From contig CAJUHZ010000027.1 of assembly GCA_910585945.1 (NCBI GenBank), positions 1 to 32,271 of the forward strand: DNA of 32,271 bases. The letters run 5' to 3'. Under the pieces are notes generated by a model. It worked only from the letters and a program-made list of their open reading frames with translations, had not been told where the DNA came from and did no database searches. The position numbers and the translations under genes are program-made. The stretch is from an uncultured Bilophila sp. (GTDB lineage Bacteria; Desulfobacterota; Desulfovibrionia; Desulfovibrionales; Desulfovibrionaceae). This document shows, in pieces, positions 17,701-25,460 of the stretch; position 1 is the stretch's first letter; each line of letters begins with the position of its first letter.

Positions 17701-17761
17701 ATTCCTCATTGAAGAACGCCGTACCCGGCGCACGGTCCGCAAGACCGGCACGGCCGGCTGA
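14759..17761 (+). CDS. uvrA: UvrABC excinuclease subunit A
   Basis: A 1000-residue DNA-damage-recognition ATPase of nucleotide excision repair. Two ABC modules are intact: Walker A GPSGSGKST near residue 55 and GVSGSGKSS near residue 690; signatures TTLSGGEAQRIRLAS and TTLSGGEAQRIKISREL; Walker B YVLDEPSIGL and YILDEPTTGL. Zinc-binding cysteines occur at CPHCGRP, CPVC/CPRCAG, CPACGG, and CEACGGDGQ with CDVCGGKRY. The length exceeds the usual 940 because of an N-terminal extension and a Gly/Ala/Thr-rich insertion at about residues 390-424 before the central zinc region. The start is a GTG at 14759 with AAAGG 8 nt upstream. No LexA box was recognised upstream. Confidence 0.97.
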   Translation: MNTTSTDRSPAGTGGDQPASRSGIHIEGARQHNLKNLSLDIPRDQLVVVCGPSGSGKSTLAFDIVYAEGQRRYVESLSAYARQFLPQMDKPDVDKIEGLSPAISLEQQTTGRNPRSTVGTVTEIYDFLRVFFARLGRMYCPHCGRPIEARAADEIIADILALPEGTRVILMAPLVELQKGTHLDRIRKLKAEGFARLRVDGRILALDDIPPLDKNKKHSLDLVVDRLTIREGMRARLADSVELALRYGEGRLIVHEPDKATEEADTIHASESVCPVCRISLPAPSPQLFSFNSPQGACPRCAGLGSVDYFEPLLIAPNRGLSLNTKAILPWANPKVFARHEAALTALGKRHGFTLSTPLAEYTAEALDALFHGEAGTSGKSGLRRNRLGGAVVMNGDESGGAATGGAETTDTRSAKGREADPVRVWPGIVPLLERGMQYGDMWRDFLSRYLQTTDCPACGGARLRPEALAVRVDDLTIRDFCSLPVERALSWLEGRSFGGRHAAVAEPLIKELTHRLSFMVNVGLDYISLGRTMTTLSGGEAQRIRLASQLGSGLVGVTYVLDEPSIGLHPRDNERLIATLRRLQRRGNTVLVVEHDEATIREADAIIELGPGSGALGGELVFQGSFHELAATADTLTAKYMRGDLSVPIPDERREPRGWLTLRGVTTNNLKNIDCPVPLGTLTCVTGVSGSGKSSLVVDTLYKHLALAQGVRVDQPGTVAGIDGLEAVERIVAIDQTPIGRTPRSNPATYTKVFDEIRQIFAMTPDAKKRGYQPGRFSFNVRGGRCEACGGDGQIRVEMHFLPDVYVTCDVCGGKRYNHETLEVRYRGLNISEVLNLPVREARAFFSSYPVLERRLAVLEDVGLDYLRLGQPATTLSGGEAQRIKISRELGKRSLPGTVYILDEPTTGLHMHEVGKLVTVLHHLVDLGASVVVIEHNTDVILASDYVIDLGPGGGENGGRIVAAGTPEAIMADPASVTGKFLIEERRTRRTVRKTGTAG

Positions 17762-17897
17762 TCCCCGGGCTGATCCCCGGTTCGGCTTTACCCCGGCATC
17801 CGCCTGTTGTACAAAGCGGAGCGGCGCCTTATTCGATCCGGCATCGGTCCGAAAGTAGAACCGCGCCCGGAAACCACCCTTGCCCGCCGGAGATCCC

Positions 17898-18695
17898 ATG
17901 CCAAACATTTCTTCCGTCACCCTTGGCTTTATCGGCTTCGGCAACATGGCCGGAGCGATTGTGGACGGGCTTTTGCTCAAACAGGTTCTGCCGGCGGATC
18001 GTATTTTCGTCTGCGCGAAGGATCCGGACAAGCTGGCGATCAAGGCCGGAGCGCGCGGCGTGATCCCCTGTGCGGACGCGCGGGAAACAGCGGAGCGGGC
18101 CGATCTGGTGGTGATCGCCGTCAAACCCTACCTTGTGCCGGACGTGATCGCGCCCATTCGGGAGATCCTGCGCGAGAAAATCGTCGTTTCCGTGGCCGCG
18201 GGCCTGCCCTTTGCGGCGTACGAACCGCTGCTCCTGCCCGGCACGCGCCACATGAGCACGCTGCCCAACACGCCGGTCGCCGTGGGCGAAGGCGTGTTCC
18301 TGTGTGAAAAGCGCCATTCCCTGACGGATGAGGATATGGCGCTGTTCGAGGCGCTTTTTTCGCCCATTTCGCTGGTGCGGCTGGTGGAAACGCCCCATCT
18401 CGGCATTGCCGGGACGATCAGCGGCTGCGGCCCGGCGTTCGTCAGCATGTTCATGGAAGCGCTGGGCGACGCCGGCGTGCAGCACGGCCTGCCGCGCGCC
18501 CTGGCCTACGAACTGGCCGCGCAAATGACGGCCGGAACCGGGAGGCTCCTCCTGCGTACAGGCGATCACCCCGGCGTCATGAAGGACGCGGTATGCTCGC
18601 CCGGCGGCACAACCATTGTCGGCGTGGCCGCCCTGGAACGCGGCGGCCTGCGATCCGCCGTCATCGACGCGGTGGACGCCATTCAGCACAAGTGA
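17898..18695 (+). CDS. proC: Pyrroline-5-carboxylate reductase
   Basis: A 265-residue NAD(P)H-dependent enzyme for the last step of proline synthesis. The N-terminal Rossmann motif is GFIGFGNMAGAIV; the dimerisation and substrate region shows the family signature STLPNTPVAVGEG and the C-terminal VCSPGGTTIVGVAALERGGLR. The length is normal (about 265-280). An in-frame TTG at 17880 exists, but the ATG at 17898 has GGAG 5 nt upstream and gives the expected N-terminus. The 136-bp gap after uvrA holds a short direct repeat (CTGATCCCCGG) but no clear terminator, so co-transcription from uvrA is possible. Confidence 0.96.
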   Translation: MPNISSVTLGFIGFGNMAGAIVDGLLLKQVLPADRIFVCAKDPDKLAIKAGARGVIPCADARETAERADLVVIAVKPYLVPDVIAPIREILREKIVVSVAAGLPFAAYEPLLLPGTRHMSTLPNTPVAVGEGVFLCEKRHSLTDEDMALFEALFSPISLVRLVETPHLGIAGTISGCGPAFVSMFMEALGDAGVQHGLPRALAYELAAQMTAGTGRLLLRTGDHPGVMKDAVCSPGGTTIVGVAALERGGLRSAVIDAVDAIQHK

Positions 18696-18764
18696 CGCCC
18701 CCGCGCCCGTCAAATTTGCCAGACCGCATAGCGAACCAGACCCGCACAGCAAAAAGGAACAGCC

Positions 18765-19556
18765 ATGCTTGACAAACGAACTGTGGAAAATCTTGCCGCC
18801 GATCTCTTCCGGGCCGAACGCGCCGGCGTGGCCATGACCGCCGCCAGCGCCCTCCAGCCCGAACTGGACATGGATGACGCCTACGCCGTGCAGGCCGCCC
18901 TGACCGCCCTCAAGATCGCCTCCGGCGACACGGCCGCGGGGTACAAGATCGGCCTGACCTCGCAACCCCTCCAGATCGCGCGGGGCACGAACGAACCGAT
19001 CTACGGCCGGATCATGAGCAGCGGCGTGCATTCCTCCGGCTGCGATCTGCCAATGGCTTCCTTCATCCAACCCCGGATTGAGGTAGAGCTGGCCTTTGTG
19101 CTCAAGACGCCGCTCGTCGGGCCGGGCCGTACCCTGCTCGACGCCGTGCGCGCCGTGGAATATGTACTGCCCGCCCTGGAACTGGTGGACACCCGCGTGA
19201 CCGCGCCCGACGGCGCGCTGCGCCTGGAAGACTTTGTGTGCGACAACTCGTTCGGCGCGGGCGCGGTGATCGGCTCCTGTCCCTTCACGCCGGACAAGGC
19301 CGATCTGCGCTGGGTGAGCGCGATCTGCCTGCGCAACGGCGTGATTGAGGATTCGGGCGTGGCCGCTTCCGTGCTCAACCATCCCGCGGCGGGTCTGGCC
19401 TGGCTTGCCAACCGCCTCGCCCTGGACGGCGAGAGCGTGCCGGCCGGTCAGGTCATTCTTGGCGGCACCTTCATGGCCCCCCTGGCCGTGCGCAAGGGCG
19501 ACACCATCCATGCCGACTATGGGCCGTTTGGTTCGGTTTCCTGCTATTTCGCCTGA
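18765..19556 (+). CDS. hpaH: HpaH/HpcG-like 2-oxo-hept-enedioate (2-keto-4-pentenoate) hydratase
   Basis: A 263-residue hydratase of the MhpD/HpaH branch of the fumarylacetoacetase superfamily, which adds water to a 2-hydroxy-dienoate or 2-oxo-enedioate in aromatic meta-cleavage pathways. Close family features are PRIEVELAFVLKTPL (metal-binding acidic residues), VLPALELVDTRV, ADLRWVSAICLRNGVIED, VLNHPAAGLAWLANRLA and VILGGTFMAPLAVRKGDT, collinear with E. coli HpaH as I recall it. ATG at 18765 has AGGA 7 nt upstream. No other aromatic-degradation gene is in the window, so the true substrate may be different; the substrate assignment is the weak part of this call. Confidence 0.85.
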   Translation: MLDKRTVENLAADLFRAERAGVAMTAASALQPELDMDDAYAVQAALTALKIASGDTAAGYKIGLTSQPLQIARGTNEPIYGRIMSSGVHSSGCDLPMASFIQPRIEVELAFVLKTPLVGPGRTLLDAVRAVEYVLPALELVDTRVTAPDGALRLEDFVCDNSFGAGAVIGSCPFTPDKADLRWVSAICLRNGVIEDSGVAASVLNHPAAGLAWLANRLALDGESVPAGQVILGGTFMAPLAVRKGDTIHADYGPFGSVSCYFA

Positions 19557-19582
19557 AATGACCAAACGCTTTTGAGATACGA

Positions 19583-20173
19583 ATGCTCACAAACAGCATG
19601 TTGACGCTTCTGCCGTTCGCCTTTGTCGCATCGTTTACGCCCGGACCGAACAATATTCTGGTCATGTCGCGAGGCGTCAACGAGGGCCTGCGGGCGACAC
19701 TGGCGTATCAGGCAGGAGCGGGATTCGCCTGCTTTCTGATTCTCTTTGTCTGTATCCGGTTCGGGGTTCGCCTGGAGCAGACGCTCCCCGCTCTTGTTTC
19801 CGGGGTGAAGTATGTCGGCGGAGCGTATATGCTCTGGCTGGCGTGGCTGACGGCAAGGGCGCAACCGCCCGCCGCCGGCGACGCCGGCGCTCCGGCCACG
19901 CTGACGACGGGCTTTGTTCTGCAATTTGTAAACCCCAAATATTATTTGTATGTGCTGACATTGGCGGCAGTGCTTGCGCCGGCGACACACTCCACAGCCG
20001 ACATGGCGTTGTGCGCGTTCGTTTTTTCCCTCATTGCCGTGATCGGCATGTTCGTATGGGCGGCGGCGGGCGCATTGCTGCAACACGTCTTTCTGCGCTG
20101 GCGACGCTGGGTGAATGCCTTCCTGGGATTGACCCTGGTATGGAGCGCCTGGGAAATATTGAAAACGGGGTGA
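19583..20173 (+). CDS. LysE/RhtB-family exporter, EamB-like
   Basis: A 196-residue inner-membrane exporter, about six hydrophobic spans. The family start SFTPGPNNILVMSRGVNEGLR and the mid-protein LQFVNPKYYLYVLTLAA resemble EamB (cysteine/O-acetylserine export) as well as LysE. The ribosome site is poor (GAGA at about 5 nt); another in-frame ATG occurs at 19601. The gene follows the hydratase by 26 bp. Its stop codon lies only 3 bp from the leader-distal end of the CRISPR array, with no terminator between, so transcripts from the two sides should collide. Confidence 0.9.
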   Translation: MLTNSMLTLLPFAFVASFTPGPNNILVMSRGVNEGLRATLAYQAGAGFACFLILFVCIRFGVRLEQTLPALVSGVKYVGGAYMLWLAWLTARAQPPAAGDAGAPATLTTGFVLQFVNPKYYLYVLTLAAVLAPATHSTADMALCAFVFSLIAVIGMFVWAAAGALLQHVFLRWRRWVNAFLGLTLVWSAWEILKTG

Positions 20174-20176
20174 TGT

Positions 20177-23100
20177 TTTCTGAACTGCCTATGCGGCAGT
20201 GAACATCGACACGGCCACATACGCCCTGGCCGACATTTTCTAAGCTGCCTATGCGGCAGTGAACAAATCCTCAACAAGGGAGCGCAAGGAACCACTTTTT
20301 CTAAGCTGCCTATGCGGCAGTGAACGAATAGGCAGAAAAAAAGCCCGGCCTAGACCGTTTCTAAGCTGCCTATGCGGCAGTGAACGCGCCCTGCTCTCAA
20401 ACCCGGTCATGAGCGACTTTCTAAGCTGCCTATGCGGCAGTGAACACCGGCTTCGAGTTCCTGCTGACGCAACGCGATTTCTAAGCTGCCTATGCGGCAG
20501 TGAACCCCGTGCCCCGGAGGTCGAGGTATCCGCCGACTTTCTAAGCTGCCTATGCGGCAGTGAACACGTCATCCTCGCCTCCCGCCCCTCGCCCGAGTTT
20601 CTAAGCTGCCTATGCGGCAGTGAACTTCATTGTCCGTTCTCTCCTGTGGCGCGGCATTTTCTAAGCTGCCTATGCGGCAGTGAACACGAATTGATGCACA
20701 TTTGCCTGTGCCTTGAATTTCTAAGCTGCCTATGCGGCAGTGAACCGAGAGCAACTTGTTGCTCAAAAGGACAAATTTTTCTAAGCTGCCTATGCGGCAG
20801 TGAACCTGTCTTTACTGCCCATTGATCACCAGCAAGCTTTCTAAGCTGCCTATGCGGCAGTGAACCGGCGTTTCTGCGTCTGAAATTCGCGCCGCTTTTT
20901 CTAAGCTGCCTATGCGGCAGTGAACTGATGGTTCGGCCTATTCCTGTGTATGCTCAATTTCTAAGCTGCCTATGCGGCAGTGAACGTGGATGCAGGCGGG
21001 ATGCAGGGCGCGCGGTATTTCTAAGCTGCCTATGCGGCAGTGAACGATTCAAGCTTCTCTGGAACTGTACGTTTTGAATTTCTAAGCTGCCTATGCGGCA
21101 GTGAACAAGGGTCCTGCTGTGACTGTGCCCGTAAATATTTTCTAAGCTGCCTATGCGGCAGTGAACCGAAGGAGTCGAGTCCGTCAGTGTGAGAATTCCA
21201 TTTCTAAGCTGCCTATGCGGCAGTGAACGAACAGCGTGAAGCACTATCTATATTCGCTAACTTTCTAAGCTGCCTATGCGGCAGTGAACAATCAGGGCCA
21301 CTTCCAGTTCCTCGTTGAGCGTTTCTAAGCTGCCTATGCGGCAGTGAACGTAAAATTCGCTATTATGCATGTGGTGAGTATTTTCTAAGCTGCCTATGCG
21401 GCAGTGAACGAATTCAAAGTAGTCATAGTATCTCCTACATATTTCTAAGCTGCCTATGCGGCAGTGAACAATCTGGTCAGCGAGCGAAAGCCGAGGCTCG
21501 CTTTCTAAGCTGCCTATGCGGCAGTGAACCGTATTTTTGCAAATCGGCCGGCACTCAACTCTTTCTAAGCTGCCTATGCGGCAGTGAACACGCCGTCCGG
21601 CGTAGCGTCGTCAAGCTCATACTTTCTAAGCTGCCTATGCGGCAGTGAACCGCTGGCGAATTTCGTACGAATCAAGATTTCTTTTCTAAGCTGCCTATGC
21701 GGCAGTGAACTCTTCAAGATGCTGCTTGCTGATGCAGTTTATTTTCTAAGCTGCCTATGCGGCAGTGAACTGACCGACCATATTCTGCAAGACCCACGGG
21801 TATTTCTAAGCTGCCTATGCGGCAGTGAACGCCGGGCATCTCAGTCATGGCTCTCTCCTTGTGTTTCTAAGCTGCCTATGCGGCAGTGAACAACGCCGTC
21901 CGGCGTAGCGTCGTCAAGTTCGTATTTCTAAGCTGCCTATGCGGCAGTGAACACAGGTGGAGCATTGCGAAATGGTCCAATTGCTTTTCTAAGCTGCCTA
22001 TGCGGCAGTGAACTCCACATACGCTCAACACCTTGCGCGTACACATTTCTAAGCTGCCTATGCGGCAGTGAACGCGAAGCCGCTGCTTCTTTTGGGCAAG
22101 GAATTTTTCTAAGCTGCCTATGCGGCAGTGAACAAAGGAGATCAAGTGTCCCGTCCTACACTTCCGTTTCTAAGCTGCCTATGCGGCAGTGAACGGACCG
22201 GTGTCACCTAGCACAGTACATAACAATTTCTAAGCTGCCTATGCGGCAGTGAACGATGAAGCACCATGTGCACAGGGTGCATTACATTTCTAAGCTGCCT
22301 ATGCGGCAGTGAACGGTGAGTGATGGGACTCGGTTCTGTTGTATCATTTCTAAGCTGCCTATGCGGCAGTGAACATCGTAGGATCATCGCCAGTAGAACC
22401 ATGGACATTTCTAAGCTGCCTATGCGGCAGTGAACAAAGTCCCCCCGCTCTCTACTTCTTGATCTTTTTTCTAAGCTGCCTATGCGGCAGTGAACCACGC
22501 CGAAGCGCGGGTGGTGGAAAACAAAAATTTCTAAGCTGCCTATGCGGCAGTGAACATCATGGAGGCTCCCATTGCCCAGGCTGAATAATTTCTAAGCTGC
22601 CTATGCGGCAGTGAACGTTTCTGCTCTTCCGTTCCGGGCTTATAATATTTTCTAAGCTGCCTATGCGGCAGTGAACAGATAGCGGCCCTTGTCATCTCGA
22701 ACCCAGCCTTTCTAAGCTGCCTATGCGGCAGTGAACCGCTGTTCACACGCATGGCAATGCAACTCGTTTTTCTAAGCTGCCTATGCGGCAGTGAACCTCG
22801 CCGTCTGACACAGACAATGACTCGTCGCTTTCTAAGCTGCCTATGCGGCAGTGAACCGCCAGCCAGCTTTTTGCCCCGGCCCGGACAATTTCTAAGCTGC
22901 CTATGCGGCAGTGAACGACGAGACCATCGAAGAGTATCGGCGGGAGTGTTTCTAAGCTGCCTATGCGGCAGTGAACAACAGGATTTGATCATGCGGCCAC
23001 CCTCCTGTTTTCTAAGCTGCCTATGCGGCAGTGAACGGCGGAGCCGGATTCTCCGGACGTGCGCGAAGATTTCTAAGCTGCCTATGCGGCAGTGAACGGT

Positions 23101-23761
23101 TTGACCGCCAGAATCCGGCAGTCCTGTTTTTTCTAAGCTGCCTATGCGGCAGTGAACGGAGGGTTCGCACATGCGCCTTGCCCTCTGTTTTTCTAAGCTG
23201 CCTATGCGGCAGTGAACGTCACGTCGCAAAAGCCGGCGGTTTCCGGCGATTTCTAAGCTGCCTATGCGGCAGTGAACAGAAGCCAAGGCGCAAATCTTCG
23301 CGCCAGTCATTTCTAAGCTGCCTATGCGGCAGTGAACACTCTTTTGCCGGGGAATTGGGTAATCTTGCTTTTCTAAGCTGCCTATGCGGCAGTGAACATT
23401 CGCCGACCATTCCCGCCCCCTTGCAGAGCTTTCTAAGCTGCCTATGCGGCAGTGAACGTTCAGGTACTCGAACATGGCGTAGTAGCCGATTTTCTAAGCT
23501 GCCTATGCGGCAGTGAACGGCACTCTCCAAAAGCGCCATTGATCTCCTGCTTTTCTAAGCTGCCTATGCGGCAGTGAACGATTGCAGAGAGGCGGGGAGG
23601 GCGGAGGCGTCTTTCTAAGCTGCCTATGCGGCAGTGAACGGTGCGGATCTCCTGCGAAAAACGGTACGGTGATTTCTAAGCTGCCTATGCGGCAGTGAAC
23701 ACTGAAATTCTTCGACCCGCTCAACGAGGAACTTTTCTAAGCTGCCTATGCGGCAGTGAAC
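20177..23761 (-). CRISPR. Type I-F CRISPR array, 60 repeats and 59 spacers
   Basis: The 28-bp repeat, read in crRNA sense on the minus strand, starts GTTCACTGCCGCATAGGCAG and ends CTTAGAAA; CTGCC and GGCAG form the 5-bp hairpin cut by Cas6f. I counted 60 repeats, from 23734-23761 next to the leader down to 20177-20204. All read identically except the last, which has two changes and marks the leader-distal end. Spacers are mostly 32 nt, some 33, and one (21167-21200) 34. The orientation follows from the cas operon, the leader at 23762-23888 and the degenerate far end. Spacers at 21590-21622 and 21892-21924 are near-duplicates (see findings). No spacer matches another part of this window by eye. 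Confidence 0.98.
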
Positions 23762-23888
23762 AGGCTTACCTCGCAACAATCAATACAGTTTAAATATCTT
23801 ATATGGTTCCTCCTGCAAAAGGGCTTTTTTGACAAACATCCCTAACCTGTTGAAAAGAATATTTCTTTTCAACAGGAGGGAAAAAGGG
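23762..23888 (-). promoter_or_regulatory. CRISPR leader
   Basis: This 127-bp AT-rich stretch lies between the cas6f stop and the first repeat, where new spacers should be added. It holds a TATAAG-like -10 box on the minus strand (about 23797-23802) without a convincing -35. AATCAA at 23778-23783 is followed by GTT one base off the IHF consensus, so an IHF site is possible but not shown. IHF-dependent integration is known for other type I-F systems. Confidence 0.75.
23846..23876 (-). terminator. Perfect 14-bp hairpin between cas6f and the leader
   Basis: CCTGTTGAAAAGAA and TTCTTTTCAACAGG pair over all 14 positions with a 3-nt loop, 13 bp downstream of the cas6f stop. No long U-run follows, so it may be a terminator, an mRNA 3'-end stabiliser or a protein-binding site in the leader. 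Confidence 0.5.
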
Positions 23889-24446
23889 TCAAAACCAGGG
23901 AATGGTGGCTGTCGCGCTCAGCCCGTAGGCGGAGAAGCTCCCGGGGCATTCCTGCCCCTGTAAAGCGCCATGTTCCACAAACAGGCAAAATCGTTGTCCG
24001 GTGCTGGAGCTTTTCAATTGTACAAAGGGCAAGGCGCTCCTCTGGCCCTGTTGATCGAGAACCTGCCGTGCCGCTTCTTCCGCCGAAAGCCCATGCCGTC
24101 GGGCGTGCCGCCTCATCAATCGCTCAGGGCTGCTTTTGAACTGCCGGCGGCTCACTGTCCGATAGCCTTGCACGCAGTCAGGAACAGGCGCTATGGCCTC
24201 CTTGAAAGCATGACTTGCCAGAGGTCCGATCCAGTCCAGATCATCCAGGCGCGAAAGCTCGGTTTCCTGCCCATGCAGGCGCAAACAGGCCCCCAGGGTG
24301 CGTTCCACCTCCGGAAAGCTGACGCCAATGCCCGTACTGCGCAAGTGAACAAGCGCCCCATGCAGACGGGCAAACAACATGCTCATCAAGACGGGCGCGC
24401 CTGTTTCCTCGTCCGGCGACAGGTGAATATCCTGATAATGAGTCAT
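23889..24446 (-). CDS. cas6f: Cas6f (Csy4) crRNA-processing endoribonuclease
   Basis: A 185-residue nuclease that cuts the CRISPR transcript after the repeat hairpin and stays bound as the crRNA 3' cap of the Csy complex. The length matches the Pseudomonas enzyme (187). His29 in FARLHGAL sits exactly at the known catalytic position. The Arg-rich recognition helix is at about residues 100-117 (RRQFKSSPERLMRRHARR), and the serine of the active site is probably within KSSSTGQRF (146-148). AAGGAG lies 6 nt before the ATG. The gene follows csy3 by 3 bp and is the last of the cas operon, directly before the leader. Confidence 0.96.
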   Translation of the reverse strand: MTHYQDIHLSPDEETGAPVLMSMLFARLHGALVHLRSTGIGVSFPEVERTLGACLRLHGQETELSRLDDLDWIGPLASHAFKEAIAPVPDCVQGYRTVSRRQFKSSPERLMRRHARRHGLSAEEAARQVLDQQGQRSALPFVQLKSSSTGQRFCLFVEHGALQGQECPGSFSAYGLSATATIPWF

Positions 24447-24449
24447 GGC

Positions 24450-25460
24450 CTACTCCTTGTCGGAAGAGCCAAAAACGCCGCCACGGATGAACATCGCCAT
24501 AACATAGTGCTGATTCCCCGAATCCGGAGACTTGTCCTTGAGCATCCAGTCATCAAGCAGCGAATAAAAATCGCTCTTTTTCGTCGGCTGACGGCAGGCC
24601 ATGCCCTGTGAAGTAACGGAACCATACGGTTCCACGGCAATGGGATTGCCCGCATCCGGATACCAGGTATCAATGGTGCGCAAGGCATTGCCAATCTTCT
24701 GGCTGTGCATTCCGGCTACGTCCTTGATGGCGTACAGGGTCTTGCTCTTGCGTTTGCCCCCCTTGTCCAGGATCAGTTCCTGAGAGGGAAAGACCTCCTG
24801 CCCATTGCCCATGCGGACAAAAGCCGTCACTTCCAGCAAGCAGTACCCTGCCTCCGAGGACAGTCCGGAGGCTATCACGCCAGCCAGTTCTTCAAGATCC
24901 TTTCTGCTGCTTTCAGGAACCTCAAAACTGTTTGTGGGCAGGGCAAGGGCGTCAAACCGCCATATCGCCTCTGCCTTGCCTTTCACAAGACGCCGCACCT
25001 CAACGTGAATCTGTTCCGCGGACAGGCGATTCCGCCACAGGAAACGCCCGTTGGCCAGATTGAGGGCATACCGGAACGCCAGATCGTCAAACCCGAAATC
25101 CTGCCTGTAGGCGGCGACCACGTCTGCCAATTTTTGCTGGTATTCATTGCTGTTGCACGCGGAAGGACGGCCGACGCCGCCCAGAATGCGCAACGTGAAC
25201 CGCACGCGCAAGGTGTCGCACTCTTCCGGCAGGGACGCCACATCTATCGTCTGCAGATTGGGCTTTTCCACTGACGCGTTCAACTTGGCCGGATCCGCAG
25301 CCTTGGCCGGCAGGCGGTTGGAAATCGTGCCGCGCACAGATTTTTCATGAATGACGACAGGTGTCCAGATCCCGGCCCAATCATCCCATTTCCCGGCGGC
25401 AAACAGGGCGTCGGAAGGATCGAGCTTGCGTTCAAAAGCCAGCACGGAAGGGGTTTTCAT
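24450..25460 (-). CDS. csy3: Csy3 (Cas7f) crRNA backbone protein
   Basis: A 336-residue RAMP protein; six copies are expected to coat the spacer part of the crRNA in the type I-F complex. The family start KTPSVLAFERKLDPSDALFAAGKWDD and the later GGVGRPSACNSNEYQQKLADVV and RFLWRNRLSAEQIHV are typical. The start is the ATG at 25460, with AAGGAG 7 nt upstream and an ATGA overlap with the csy2 stop; an in-frame ATG at 25484 lies before the ribosome site and is rejected. The length is normal (Pseudomonas 342). No missing core region was seen. Confidence 0.96.
   Translation of the reverse strand: MKTPSVLAFERKLDPSDALFAAGKWDDWAGIWTPVVIHEKSVRGTISNRLPAKAADPAKLNASVEKPNLQTIDVASLPEECDTLRVRFTLRILGGVGRPSACNSNEYQQKLADVVAAYRQDFGFDDLAFRYALNLANGRFLWRNRLSAEQIHVEVRRLVKGKAEAIWRFDALALPTNSFEVPESSRKDLEELAGVIASGLSSEAGYCLLEVTAFVRMGNGQEVFPSQELILDKGGKRKSKTLYAIKDVAGMHSQKIGNALRTIDTWYPDAGNPIAVEPYGSVTSQGMACRQPTKKSDFYSLLDDWMLKDKSPDSGNQHYVMAMFIRGGVFGSSDKE

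Noticed and set aside
14597..18124. 1175-residue open frame antisense to uvrA
   Set aside because: It mirrors the GC-rich codons of uvrA, has no recognisable domain and covers a clearly real gene on the other strand.
20259..23539. Long ORFs with repeated FLSCLCGSE or VHCRIGSLE motifs on both strands
   Set aside because: These are translations of CRISPR repeats; the 60-bp repeat-plus-spacer unit is a multiple of three, so frames stay open by chance.
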